A stretch of DNA of 64,000 nt from Streptomyces sp. 2131.1 (GTDB taxonomy: Bacteria; Actinomycetota; Actinomycetes; Streptomycetales; Streptomycetaceae), in the NCBI RefSeq assembly GCF_900105515.1, contig NZ_FNSY01000001.1, forward strand, positions 4,278,001 to 4,342,000. The letters are read 5' to 3'. Position numbers and translations under genes: made by a program. The notes under the pieces were generated by a model, which was not told the DNA's origin, ran no database searches, and was given only the letters and a program-made list of their open reading frames with translations. Below are positions 25,806 to 33,743 of the stretch, piece by piece (positions within the stretch are counted from its first letter, which is position 1; the number at the start of each line of letters is the position of its first letter).

Positions 25806-26522
25806 ATGCTGTTCAACCGCAAGGGCAACAAGCACCGCCGTCCGTCCAAGGCCGTCCGTGTCGCCACGCTGGCCGGTGTCGCCGGTGCAGCCGTCGCCGT
25901 CCCGCTGATGGGCGCCACCAACGCCTCGGCCGCCTCCGTCGCCACGTGGGACGCCGTCGCCCAGTGCGAGTCCGGCGGCAACTGGTCGATCAACACCGGC
26001 AACGGCTACTACGGCGGGCTGCAGTTCTCCCAGTCCAGCTGGGCCGCCGCCGGCGGTACGCAGTACGCGGCCCGCGCCGACCTGGCCACCAAGGCCCAGC
26101 AGATCGCCACCGCCGAGAAGCTCCTCGACATGCAGGGCCCGGGCGCCTGGTCCTGCGCCGGTGCCGGCAACCTGACCAACGACGGTGTCGACCCGGGCGT
26201 CGACACCGGCTCCGGCTCCGCGAAGCAGGAGGCCGCCCCCAAGCAGGAGGCCGCCCCGAAGAAGGCCGAGCGCACCGAGGCCCCGGCCACCAACCGCTCC
26301 GACCGCTCGGACGCCCCGAAGAAGACGGTCACCACCCCCACCGGCAAGAAGGTCGCCAAGGGTGACGGCGAGTACAAGGTCGTCTCCGGTGACACGCTGA
26401 GCAAGATCGCCGCCGAGCACCACGTCAAGGGCGGCTGGGCGCAGCTGTTCAAGCTGAACAAGGACATCGTCGACGACGCCGACCTGATCTACCCGGGTCA
26501 GCAGCTCCACCTGACGAAGTAG
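25806..26522 (+). CDS. rpfA: Resuscitation-promoting factor RpfA, muralytic transglycosylase
   Basis: 238 residues from ATG 25806 with a strong GAGGAG site. A signal peptide ends near 'NASA'. The Rpf domain spans about residues 46-120 ('TWDAVAQCESGGNW' with catalytic Glu, 'NGYYGGLQFSQSSW'). A Lys/Glu/Ala/Pro linker follows, then a C-terminal LysM ('GEYKVVSGDTLSKIAAEHH', 'DLIYPGQQLHL'). It should cleave peptidoglycan at germination and outgrowth. Expression is predicted to fall when c-di-AMP binds the leader riboswitch. It is followed by a strong terminator. The symbol follows S. coelicolor usage from memory. Confidence 0.92.
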   Translation: MLFNRKGNKHRRPSKAVRVATLAGVAGAAVAVPLMGATNASAASVATWDAVAQCESGGNWSINTGNGYYGGLQFSQSSWAAAGGTQYAARADLATKAQQIATAEKLLDMQGPGAWSCAGAGNLTNDGVDPGVDTGSGSAKQEAAPKQEAAPKKAERTEAPATNRSDRSDAPKKTVTTPTGKKVAKGDGEYKVVSGDTLSKIAAEHHVKGGWAQLFKLNKDIVDDADLIYPGQQLHLTK

Positions 26523-26553
26523 TCGCGGTCCCTCCTCGCTGACCGCTCGGGCC

Positions 26554-26599
26554 GCCCCGGCCCGGTGTGCACCTCCCCCCGTGCGCGCCGGGCCGGGGC
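26554..26599 (+). terminator. Terminator after rpfA
   Basis: A 19-bp stem (26554-26572 / 26581-26599) with two G-T wobbles and an 8-base pyrimidine loop lies just after the rpfA stop. Confidence 0.8.
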
Positions 26600-26637
26600 A
26601 TGCCGCATCAGGGGCTCCGATACCCCCTTGATCGTTC

Positions 26638-26671
26638 AACTGTTGTAGTTACCGGCCAGTAAATATCTGGC
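26638..26671. promoter_or_regulatory. A/T-rich island with two short inverted repeats upstream of eno
   Basis: AACT-N5-AGTT (26638-26650) is followed directly by GCCAG-TAAATAT-CTGGC (26655-26671). A TAAATAT core is rare in this genome. It may be a promoter with an operator for eno; no regulator can be named. Confidence 0.35.
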
Positions 26672-26686
26672 GTTTCGCCCCGGTGT

Positions 26687-26707
26687 GCCCGCCTTCGGGC
26701 CCTTTTT
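26687..26707 (+). terminator. Small hairpin with T5 tract in the eno leader
   Basis: GCCCG-CCTT-CGGGC is followed by CC and TTTTT, the classical intrinsic terminator form that is uncommon in Streptomyces. It lies about 115 bp before the eno start. It could be a second rpfA terminator or an attenuator of transcripts starting in the A/T island. Confidence 0.5.
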
Positions 26708-26820
26708 CGTCCCAGGGGACGGGCGGTCGGCCGACGCAGACGGCCGGGCCGGTTAGGCTCTTGTCGCAAGGCCAAAGTGACCCTGCACAACAAGCGTCAT
26801 ATCCCAGAAGGAGATGCCTC

Positions 26821-28101
26821 GTGCCGTCCATCGACGTCGTCGTAGCCCGGGAAATCCTCGACTCCCGGGGCAACCCCACGGTCGAGGTCGAGGTCGGCCT
26901 CGACGACGGCAGCACCGGTCGTGCTGCTGTTCCGTCCGGCGCCTCCACCGGCGCGTTCGAGGCCATTGAGCTTCGCGACGGCGACCCCAACCGCTACCAG
27001 GGCAAGGGCGTCGAGAAGGCCGTCCTCGCCGTGATCGAGCAGATCGGCCCGGAGCTCGTCGGTTATGACGCCACCGAGCAGCGCCTCATCGACCAGGCGA
27101 TGTTCGACCTGGACGCCACGGAGAACAAGGGCTCGCTCGGCGCCAACGCCATCCTCGGCGTCTCCCTCGCCGTCGCCCACGCCGCCTCCGAGGCCAGCGA
27201 CCTCCCGCTGTTCCGCTACCTCGGCGGCCCGAACGCGCACCTGCTGCCCGTTCCGATGATGAACATCCTCAACGGCGGTTCGCACGCCGACTCCAACGTG
27301 GACATCCAGGAGTTCATGATCGCGCCGATCGGCGCCGAGTCGTTCTCCGAGGCCCTGCGCTGGGGCGCCGAGGTCTACCACACGCTGAAGAAGGTCCTGA
27401 AGACCAAGGGCCTGTCCACCGGCCTCGGCGACGAGGGCGGCTTCGCGCCGAACCTGGAGTCCAACCGCGCCGCCCTCGACCTCATCATCGAGGCCATCAA
27501 GGAGGCCGGCTACGCCCCGGGCAAGGACATCGCGCTCGCGCTCGACGTCGCCGCGTCCGAGTTCTACAAGGACGGCTCCTACGAGTTCGAGGGCAAGTCC
27601 CGCTCGGCCGCCGAGATGACCGAGTACTACGAGGAGCTCGTCTCCGCGTACCCGCTGGTCTCCATCGAGGACCCGCTGTACGAGGACGACTGGGCCGGCT
27701 GGAAGGTCATCACCGACAAGCTCGGCGCCAAGGTCCAGATCGTCGGCGACGACCTCTTCGTCACCAACCCGGAGCGCCTGGCCCGCGGCATCGAGGAGGG
27801 CTCGGCCAACGCCCTGCTCGTCAAGGTCAACCAGATCGGTTCGCTGACCGAGACCCTGGACGCCGTGGAGCTGGCCCAGCGCAACGGCTTCAAGTGCATG
27901 ATGTCGCACCGCTCCGGCGAGACCGAGGACGTCACCATCGCCGACCTCGCGGTCGCCGTGAACTGCGGTCAGATCAAGACCGGCGCCCCGGCCCGCTCGG
28001 ACCGCGTCGCCAAGTACAACCAGCTGCTGCGCATCGAGGAGATCCTCGACGACGCCGCGGTGTACGCGGGCCGCTCGGCGTTCCCGCGCTTCAAGGGCTG
28101 A
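26821..28101 (+). CDS. eno: Enolase
   Basis: 426 residues from GTG 26821 (AGAAGGAGA upstream). It converts 2-phosphoglycerate to phosphoenolpyruvate in glycolysis with Mg2+. Seen: N-terminal 'VVAREILDSRGNPTVEVEV', 'VPSGASTGAFEAIELRD', catalytic-region 'GDEGGFAPNL', metal ligands in 'LALDVAASEFY', 'SIEDPLYEDDW' and 'QIVGDDLFVTN', and the signature 'KVNQIGSLTETLDA' with 'MMSHRSGETED'. Full length with no anomalies. A possible -10 (TAGGCT) lies at 26754-26759. divIC follows 110 bp downstream after a hairpin. Confidence 0.99.
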   Translation: MPSIDVVVAREILDSRGNPTVEVEVGLDDGSTGRAAVPSGASTGAFEAIELRDGDPNRYQGKGVEKAVLAVIEQIGPELVGYDATEQRLIDQAMFDLDATENKGSLGANAILGVSLAVAHAASEASDLPLFRYLGGPNAHLLPVPMMNILNGGSHADSNVDIQEFMIAPIGAESFSEALRWGAEVYHTLKKVLKTKGLSTGLGDEGGFAPNLESNRAALDLIIEAIKEAGYAPGKDIALALDVAASEFYKDGSYEFEGKSRSAAEMTEYYEELVSAYPLVSIEDPLYEDDWAGWKVITDKLGAKVQIVGDDLFVTNPERLARGIEEGSANALLVKVNQIGSLTETLDAVELAQRNGFKCMMSHRSGETEDVTIADLAVAVNCGQIKTGAPARSDRVAKYNQLLRIEEILDDAAVYAGRSAFPRFKG

Positions 28102-28102
28102 C

Positions 28103-28134
28103 GTGCCCTCGGGGGCTGACGCCCCCTCGGGTAC
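28103..28134 (+). terminator. Hairpin after eno
   Basis: GGGGGC-TGAC-GCCCCC is extended across a TC/TC internal loop by GTGCCC/GGGTAC, starting 2 bp after the eno stop. It may be a partial terminator between eno and divIC. Confidence 0.55.
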
Positions 28135-28211
28135 CCCCCGCCTCCGTCCGTCCCCGCGCTCGGTCCCGTACCGTGTGCGGGGACGGACGTGCGTAAAGGG
28201 GAGGCGGGAAC

Positions 28212-28682
28212 ATGGCCGTGAAGGACCGGGACCGGTTCTCCACCGCGACCCGGCTGCGGCTGCTCGGTGAGCAGACCGCAGCCCGCGTCTACCGGTCCCA
28301 GAACCGGCGGCAGGCCCGCCGTTCCCGGCTCACCGGCCGGGCCGCCTTCCTGGCCCTGGTCGTCTGCTCGCTGATCGTCGCCCTCGCGTACCCGATGCGT
28401 CAGTACGTGTCGCAGCGCGACGAGATCGCCGACCAGCGGCGGCTGGCGCGGGAGGCCGAGGCGCGCACCGAGGAGCTGCGGGACGAGAAGGCCCGGCTCC
28501 AGGACGACGCGTACATCAAGCGGCTGGCCCGCGAGCACCTGCACTACCTTCTCCCGGGGGAGACCGGCTTCACGGTGGTCGACCCCGACGCGGCCGAGGA
28601 GCGCGACGGGAAGCAGTCCGGCACGGACCGGCCGTGGCACTCCAACCTGTGGGACGGCGTCGACAGCGCCGACCGCGGCTGA
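28212..28682 (+). CDS. divIC: Septum formation initiator DivIC/FtsB
   Basis: 156 residues from ATG 28212. A basic cytoplasmic N-terminus is followed by one membrane segment ('AAFLALVVCSLIVALAYPM') and an extracytoplasmic coiled coil ('RDEIADQRRLAREAEARTEEL', 'DEKARLQDDAYIKRLAREHLHYLLPGE' in outline). This is the FtsB/DivIC layout, which links FtsL and FtsQ in the divisome. The position after eno is the conserved actinobacterial arrangement, followed by DUF501 and ppx. Confidence 0.93.
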   Translation: MAVKDRDRFSTATRLRLLGEQTAARVYRSQNRRQARRSRLTGRAAFLALVVCSLIVALAYPMRQYVSQRDEIADQRRLAREAEARTEELRDEKARLQDDAYIKRLAREHLHYLLPGETGFTVVDPDAAEERDGKQSGTDRPWHSNLWDGVDSADRG

Positions 28683-28754
28683 CGCCCGTCCCCACCCCCG
28701 TACCTCTGCGCAGAACCCGCGGTTCGAGCAGTCCGATCAGATCCCTAGGCAGGC

Positions 28755-29309
28755 ATGGAAACGCCCCCTCCCCAGACCGAGTCCACCGACCCCACCGAGG
28801 CGGACATCGCCGCGTTCCAGCAGCAGCTGGGGCGCCCGCCGCGCGGGCTGCGCGCCATCGCGCACCGCTGTCCGTGCGGCAACCCGGACGTGGTCGAGAC
28901 ACAGCCCCGGCTGGAGGACGGCACGCCGTTCCCGACGACGTACTACCTGACGTGCCCGCGTGCCGCGTCCGCGATCGGCACGCTGGAGGCGAACGGGGTC
29001 ATGAAGGAGATGACCGAGCGTCTGGGCACGGACCCGGAGCTCGCGGCGGCCTACCGGGCGGCGCACGAGGACTACATCACGCGGCGCGACGCCATCGAGG
29101 TCCTGGAGGGCTTCCCGAGCGCCGGCGGCATGCCGGACCGGGTGAAGTGCCTGCACGTGCTCGTCGGGCACTCGCTGGCCGCCGGCCCCGGGGTCAACCC
29201 GCTGGGCGACGAGGCGATCGCGATGCTTCCGGAGTGGTGGCGCAAGGGGCCGTGCGTGTCGCCGTGCGGCGGGCAGGGTACGGACGAGGGCCGGGGGGCG
29301 ACGGCATGA
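28755..29309 (+). CDS. DUF501 protein
   Basis: 184 residues from ATG 28755. It belongs to DUF501, recognised by 'FQQQLGRPPRGLRAIAHRCPCGNP' in outline, 'PFPTTYYLTCPRAASAIGTLEANGVM' in outline and 'RVKCLHVLVGHSLAAGPGVNPLGDEA' in outline. The conserved Cys and His residues ('HRCPCG', 'LTCPR', 'KCLHVLVGH') suggest a metal site. The function is unknown. Its stop overlaps the ppx start (ATGA), and the link to divIC and ppx is widely conserved in actinobacteria. Confidence 0.9.
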   Translation: METPPPQTESTDPTEADIAAFQQQLGRPPRGLRAIAHRCPCGNPDVVETQPRLEDGTPFPTTYYLTCPRAASAIGTLEANGVMKEMTERLGTDPELAAAYRAAHEDYITRRDAIEVLEGFPSAGGMPDRVKCLHVLVGHSLAAGPGVNPLGDEAIAMLPEWWRKGPCVSPCGGQGTDEGRGATA

Positions 29310-30247
29310 CGCGTGTGGCCGCCGTCGACTGCGGCACCAACTCGATCCGTCTGCTGGTCGCGGACGCCGACCCCGTTACGGGGGAGCTCGTCGAGTTCGC
29401 CCGGCGGATGGAGATCGTCCGGCTGGGGCAGGGCGTCGACCGGACCGGCCGGCTCGCTCCGGAGGCGCTGGAGCGTACGTTCGCCGCCTGCCGGGACTAC
29501 GCGGCGGTGATCGCGGAGCACGGCGCCGAGAAGGTGCGCTTCGTCGCGACCTCCGCCTCCCGGGACGCGGAGAACAGGGACGACTTCGTGCGCGGGGTGC
29601 TGGACATCCTGGGCGTCGAGCCCGAGGTGATCAGCGGTGACCAGGAGGCCGCGTTCTCGTTCGACGGGGCGACCAAGGAGCTGACCGGGCGCGACGACCT
29701 GGCGAAGCCGTACCTGGTCGTGGACATCGGCGGCGGCTCCACCGAGTTCGTGGTGGGCGACGACCGGGTGCGGGCCGCCCGGTCCGTGGACATCGGCTGT
29801 GTCCGGATGACGGAGCGCCACCTCGTACGCGACGGGGTCGTCAGCGACCCGCCCTCGCCGGAGGGAGCCGAGGCGATCCGCGCGGACGTGGCCGCCGCCC
29901 TGGACCTGGCCGAGGAGACCGTGCCGATCACCTTGGCGGCGACGCTCGTGGGCCTCGCGGGGACGGTCACCACGGTGGCCGCCATCGCGCTGGGCCTGGA
30001 GGAGTACGACTCCGAGGCGATCCACCACTCCCGCGTCTCGCTGGAGCAGGTCCGGAAGATCACCGCGCGCCTGATGGCCTCGACCCATGCGGAGCGCGCG
30101 GCGATCGGTGCCATGCACCCAGGGCGGGTCGACGTGATCGCGTCCGGGGCGCTGATCCTCCAGGCCGTGATGGAGCGGGCCGGGGCGCGCGAGATCGTGG
30201 TGAGCGAACACGACATTCTGGACGGAATCGCCTGGTCCCTGGCCTGA
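29306..30247 (+). CDS. Exopolyphosphatase / guanosine pentaphosphate phosphatase (Ppx/GppA)
   Basis: 313 residues from ATG 29306. The ASKHA phosphatase fold is clear: 'VAAVDCGTNSIRLLVAD', 'RLGQGVDRTGRL', 'FVATSASRDAENRDDF', 'VISGDQEAAFSFDGA' and 'LVVDIGGGSTEFVVGD', with a C-terminal 'PGRVDVIASGALIL'. It hydrolyses polyphosphate or pppGpp. It is the short actinobacterial form, without a C-terminal HD domain. It is translationally coupled to the DUF501 gene and followed by a terminator hairpin. Confidence 0.93.
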   Translation: MTRVAAVDCGTNSIRLLVADADPVTGELVEFARRMEIVRLGQGVDRTGRLAPEALERTFAACRDYAAVIAEHGAEKVRFVATSASRDAENRDDFVRGVLDILGVEPEVISGDQEAAFSFDGATKELTGRDDLAKPYLVVDIGGGSTEFVVGDDRVRAARSVDIGCVRMTERHLVRDGVVSDPPSPEGAEAIRADVAAALDLAEETVPITLAATLVGLAGTVTTVAAIALGLEEYDSEAIHHSRVSLEQVRKITARLMASTHAERAAIGAMHPGRVDVIASGALILQAVMERAGAREIVVSEHDILDGIAWSLA

Positions 30248-30276
30248 GTCCGGGCCGTCGCGGAGTGCTCATGCGT

Positions 30277-30308
30277 CATCCCGCCCGCACCTTTGAGTGG
30301 GCGGGATG
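30277..30308 (+). terminator. Terminator after ppx
   Basis: A 10-bp perfect stem CATCCCGCCC / GGGCGGGATG with a 12-base loop lies 30 bp after the ppx stop. Confidence 0.7.
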
Positions 30309-30348
30309 TGCCTGGTGAGGCGGCTTTCGGGCCGACCTGACATCAACT

Positions 30349-30366
30349 TCGTGAACTTCTTCACAA
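30349..30366. promoter_or_regulatory. Rex-type operator upstream of ndh (site 1)
   Basis: TCGTGAACTTCTTCACAA differs at one position from the Rex consensus TTGTGAA-N4-TTCACAA and has the correct 4-bp spacer. Rex senses NADH/NAD+ and represses respiratory genes in Streptomyces. The site lies about 310 bp upstream of the NADH dehydrogenase start. Confidence 0.7.
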
Positions 30367-30526
30367 GAGATTGGCCGCCTGGGGCCCCACTTCTGCTCCG
30401 GAAGGGTCACGGCGGGGGTGAGCGGGGTCACTCGCGGAACGGACCGACGCGTTCCGGGGGTGTTGCGGCGATGTGGACCGGGAAGGGCCTCGATCCGGGC
30501 CGGGGGCCCAAGGGCCAGCTCACAGG

Positions 30527-30545
30527 CGGTGAACAACGTTCACCG
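30527..30545. promoter_or_regulatory. Perfect palindrome CGGTGAAC-AAC-GTTCACCG upstream of ndh
   Basis: An 8-bp perfect inverted repeat with a 3-bp spacer. Its GTGAA/TTCAC halves resemble Rex half-sites, but they are 5 bp apart instead of 4. It may be bound by Rex more weakly or by another dimeric regulator. Confidence 0.45.
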
Positions 30546-30621
30546 ATGTAACGAGGTTCCCGCCGCGGGCCATGACCTGGGTCACGTGGGCGGCGAACTA
30601 TAGCAGAGGGTGGCCACAACC

Positions 30622-30639
30622 TTGTGAAGGGGCTCACGA
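30622..30639. promoter_or_regulatory. Rex-type operator upstream of ndh (site 2)
   Basis: TTGTGAAGGGGCTCACGA has a perfect left half, a 4-bp spacer and two mismatches in the right half. It lies about 35 bp before the ndh start, just downstream of a TATAGC (30599-30604) that could be a -10 element, a good position for repression. Confidence 0.55.
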
Positions 30640-30673
30640 GCATGCCCCCCGAGGGGGGTGGATACTCGATGGC

Positions 30674-32059
30674 ATGAGCACCACGGAGCGTCCCAGGATC
30701 CTCGTAGTAGGCGGTGGGTACGTAGGCCTGTACGCAGCTCGGCGCATCCTCAAGAAGATGCGCTACGGCGAGGCGACCGTCACGGTCGTCGACCCCCGGT
30801 CGTACATGACCTACCAGCCCTTCCTCCCCGAAGCTGCTGCCGGCAGCATCTCGCCTCGGCATGTCGTCGTCCCGCTGCGACGCGTCCTGCCGAAGGCCGA
30901 GGTCCTCACCGGCCGCGTCACCACCATCGACCAGGACCGCAAGGTCGCCACGATCGCGCCGCTCGTCGGCGAGGCCTACGAGCTGCCCTTCGACTACCTG
31001 GTCATCGCGCTCGGCGCGGTCTCCCGCACCTTCCCGATCCCCGGCCTCGCCGAACAGGGCATCGGCATGAAGGGCATCGAGGAGGCCATCGGCCTGCGCA
31101 ACCACGTCCTCGAACAGCTGGACAAGGCCGACTCGACCACCGACGAGGACGTCCGCCGCCGGGCCCTCACCTTCGTCTTCGTGGGCGGCGGGTTCGCCGG
31201 TGCGGAGACCATCGGCGAGGTCGAGGACATGGCCCGCGACGCGGCGAAGTACTACACGAACGTGAAGCGCGAGGACATGCGCTTCATCCTCGTCGACGCC
31301 GCCGACAAGATCCTTCCCGAGGTCGGCCCGAAGCTCGGGACCTGGGGCCGCGAGCACCTGGAGTCCCGTGGTGTCGAGGTCTTCCTCTCGACCTCCATGG
31401 ACTCCTGCGTCGACGGTCACGTGGTGCTGAAGAACGGCCTGGAGGTCGACTCCAACACCATCGTGTGGACCGCCGGTGTGAAGCCGAACCCGGCGCTGGC
31501 CCGCTTCGGTCTGCCGCTCGGCCCCCGCGGTCACGTGGACACCTCCGAGAAGCTCCAGGTGCAGGGCACCGACTACATCTGGGCCGCCGGCGACAACGCC
31601 CAGGTGCCGGACATGGTCGGCCGCAAGGCCGGCAACCCCAACGCCTGGTGCCCGCCGAACGCCCAGCACGCGCTGCGTCAGGCCAAGGTCCTCGGTGACA
31701 ACGTCATCTCCGGGATGCGCGGCTTCCCGCAGGCCGACTACAGCCACGCCAACAAGGGCGCGGTCGCCGGTCTGGGCCTGCACAAGGGCGTGGCGATGAT
31801 CGTCATGGGCAAGATGAAGATCAAGCTCAAGGGCCGGCTCGCCTGGTACATGCACCGTGGCTACCACGGTCTGGCGATGCCGACCTGGAACCGCAAGATC
31901 CGCATCTTCGCGGACTGGACCCTTGCGATGTTCCTCAAGCGCGAGGTCGTCTCGCTCGGCGCCATGGAGACGCCGCGCGAGGAGTTCTACGAGGCCGCCA
32001 AGCCGGCTCCCGCCCCGGCCGCCGCCAAGCCGGTGGGCGAGAAGGCCAAGGCCTCCTAG
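30674..32059 (+). CDS. ndh: Type II NADH dehydrogenase (Ndh)
   Basis: 461 residues from ATG 30674. Two dinucleotide sites are seen: FAD at 'ILVVGGGYVGLYAARRI' (about residues 9-25) and NADH at 'FVFVGGGFAGAETIGE' (about 168). Also 'YMTYQPFLPEAAAGSI', 'VWTAGVKPNPALARFGLPL' and the second FAD contact 'DYIWAAGDNAQVPD', then a C-terminal amphipathic membrane-binding part ('WYMHRGYHGLAMPTWNRKIRIFADW' in outline). It passes electrons from NADH to menaquinone without pumping protons. The Rex-like sites upstream predict induction at high NADH. A C6-GA-G6 hairpin sits over the ribosome-binding site. Confidence 0.95.
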   Translation: MSTTERPRILVVGGGYVGLYAARRILKKMRYGEATVTVVDPRSYMTYQPFLPEAAAGSISPRHVVVPLRRVLPKAEVLTGRVTTIDQDRKVATIAPLVGEAYELPFDYLVIALGAVSRTFPIPGLAEQGIGMKGIEEAIGLRNHVLEQLDKADSTTDEDVRRRALTFVFVGGGFAGAETIGEVEDMARDAAKYYTNVKREDMRFILVDAADKILPEVGPKLGTWGREHLESRGVEVFLSTSMDSCVDGHVVLKNGLEVDSNTIVWTAGVKPNPALARFGLPLGPRGHVDTSEKLQVQGTDYIWAAGDNAQVPDMVGRKAGNPNAWCPPNAQHALRQAKVLGDNVISGMRGFPQADYSHANKGAVAGLGLHKGVAMIVMGKMKIKLKGRLAWYMHRGYHGLAMPTWNRKIRIFADWTLAMFLKREVVSLGAMETPREEFYEAAKPAPAPAAAKPVGEKAKAS

Positions 32060-32092
32060 CCTCCCGCTCCGGCCGGAGCAGCAGTACGACGC

Positions 32093-32136
32093 CCGAAGGG
32101 GCCGTCCGCCATCCGTGGTGCGGGCGGCCTCTTCGG
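32093..32136 (+). terminator. Terminator after ndh
   Basis: A 16-bp stem (about 32093-32108 / 32121-32136, two G-T wobbles) with a 12-base loop. The rest of the 308-bp gap up to 32367 shows no gene, only the GGAGGT site (32355-32360) for the next gene. Confidence 0.7.
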
Positions 32137-32367
32137 CGTATCCGGGGACGACGGAGCGGTGCGGGACCGCGGGCCGGACCCCAGGCGGATGCGTGTGGTG
32201 TGCATGTGTTTTGCCGTTCCCTTGCCCGGTAGCGGGATGGCCCGGCCGCCGGAGACTGTTGAGGGGAATGTGCCATGCCGGTGGTGCCACGGGCGCCGGG
32301 GCGTGGCTCGGGACATGTATGGGCATGTCTGGGCACGTCGGGAAACACCGTCACGGAGGTGTGCGCC

Positions 32368-33672
32368 ATGGCAGACGCCGCATCGCGGCTGACCGCTCTC
32401 GCCCAGGAGTTGCTGGGAGAACCCCTACCGGTCCGCGTCCGGGCCTGGGACGGCAGCGAATCCGGACCGCCCGGCGCCCCCGTCCTCGTCATCAGGAACC
32501 GCCGGGCCCTGCGCCGGCTGCTGTGGAAGCCGGGCGAACTGGGCCTGGCCCGCGCCTGGGTGGCCGGCGAACTCGACATCGAGGGGGACCTGTACGAGGC
32601 CCTGGACCTGATGGCCGGGCTCGTCTGGGAGCGCGGAAGCGACGTGCGCGGCGGTCTCCGGGCCCTGCGTGAACCCCGGGTGCGGGACGCCGTGAAGGAC
32701 CTGCTGAAGCTGTCCGCGCCCTGGCTGCCTCCCGCGCCGCCGCCCGAGGAGGTACGCGGACGCGGCGGGGCCCTGCACACCAGACGCCGCGACAAGGCGG
32801 CCATCAGCCACCACTACGACGTGGGCAACGACTTCTACGCACTGGTCCTGGGCCCCTCCATGGTCTACTCCTGCGCCTACTGGGAGGACGCCGGAACCCT
32901 GGAGGACGCCCAGCGCGACAAGCTCGACCTCGTCTGCCGCAAGCTCGCCCTCAAGGAAGGCGACCGCCTGCTGGACGTCGGCTGCGGCTGGGGCTCCATG
33001 GCCATCCACGCCGCCCGCGAGTACGGCGCCCGCGTCACCGGCGTGACCCTCTCCGCCGAGCAGGCCGCCTTCGCCAGGAAGCGCGTCGCCGACGAGGGCC
33101 TCACCGACCGCGTCGAGATCCGGGTCCAGGACTACCGGGACGTCCACGACGGCCCGTACGACGCCATCTCGTCCATCGGCATGGCGGAGCACGTCGGCTC
33201 CGTCCGCTACCGCGAGTACGCCGACGACCTCTACGCCCTCCTCAAGCCCGGCGGGCGCCTCCTCAACCACCAGATCGGCCGCCGTCCGGAGAAGGACGAG
33301 TCCGCCTACGAGATCGACGCGTTCATCGACGCCTACGTCTTCCCGGACGGGGAACTGGCCCCGGTCGGCCGGACCCTCGCCCTCCTGGAGGAGGCCGGCT
33401 TCGAGGCCCGGGACGTCGAGGCGCTGCGCGAGCACTACGCCCTGACCCTGCGCCGCTGGGTCGCTAACCTGGAGCAGGGCTGGGGGCGCGCCGTGAAGCT
33501 GGTCTCGCCCGGGCGGGCCCGCGTCTGGCGGCTGTACATGGCCGCCTCCGCGCTGTCCTTCGAGCGCAACCGGATCGGGGTCAACCAGATCCTGGCGGTG
33601 CGCCCCGAGGAGGACGGCTCCTCCCGGATGCCGTTGCGCGCCCGCGACTGGAAGGCCGACGCGAACGGCTGA
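32368..33672 (+). CDS. Cyclopropane-fatty-acyl-phospholipid synthase family methyltransferase
   Basis: 434 residues from ATG 32368 (GGAGGT at ideal spacing; an in-frame ATG at 32275 lacks one). An N-terminal lipid-binding region ('RNRRALRRLLWKPGELGLARAWVAGELD' in outline) is followed by 'ISHHYDVGNDFYALVLGPSMVYSCAYW' in outline. The SAM site 'LLDVGCGWGSMAIHAA' lies near residue 202, with 'SIGMAEHVG' after it. The enzyme transfers a methylene from SAM across double bonds of membrane phospholipids. The C-terminal 'VWRLYMAASALSFERNRIGVNQIL' is the usual family end. It is flanked by terminators. Confidence 0.93.
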   Translation: MADAASRLTALAQELLGEPLPVRVRAWDGSESGPPGAPVLVIRNRRALRRLLWKPGELGLARAWVAGELDIEGDLYEALDLMAGLVWERGSDVRGGLRALREPRVRDAVKDLLKLSAPWLPPAPPPEEVRGRGGALHTRRRDKAAISHHYDVGNDFYALVLGPSMVYSCAYWEDAGTLEDAQRDKLDLVCRKLALKEGDRLLDVGCGWGSMAIHAAREYGARVTGVTLSAEQAAFARKRVADEGLTDRVEIRVQDYRDVHDGPYDAISSIGMAEHVGSVRYREYADDLYALLKPGGRLLNHQIGRRPEKDESAYEIDAFIDAYVFPDGELAPVGRTLALLEEAGFEARDVEALREHYALTLRRWVANLEQGWGRAVKLVSPGRARVWRLYMAASALSFERNRIGVNQILAVRPEEDGSSRMPLRARDWKADANG

Positions 33673-33688
33673 GCCCGTGTCACGAAGA

Positions 33689-33728
33689 GAAGGGGCCGGT
33701 GTCCGCCACCGCGGACACCGGCCCCTTC
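33689..33728. terminator. Bidirectional terminator between cfa-like gene and ABC operon
   Basis: A perfect 18-bp stem (33689-33706 / 33711-33728) with loop CACC lies between convergent genes. Confidence 0.85.
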
Positions 33729-33743
33729 GTCGTGCGGGTGCGG

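Noticed and set aside
30527..30545. The central ndh palindrome as a standard Rex site
   Set aside because: Half-sites are 5 bp apart instead of 4, so it is reported only as a related palindrome.
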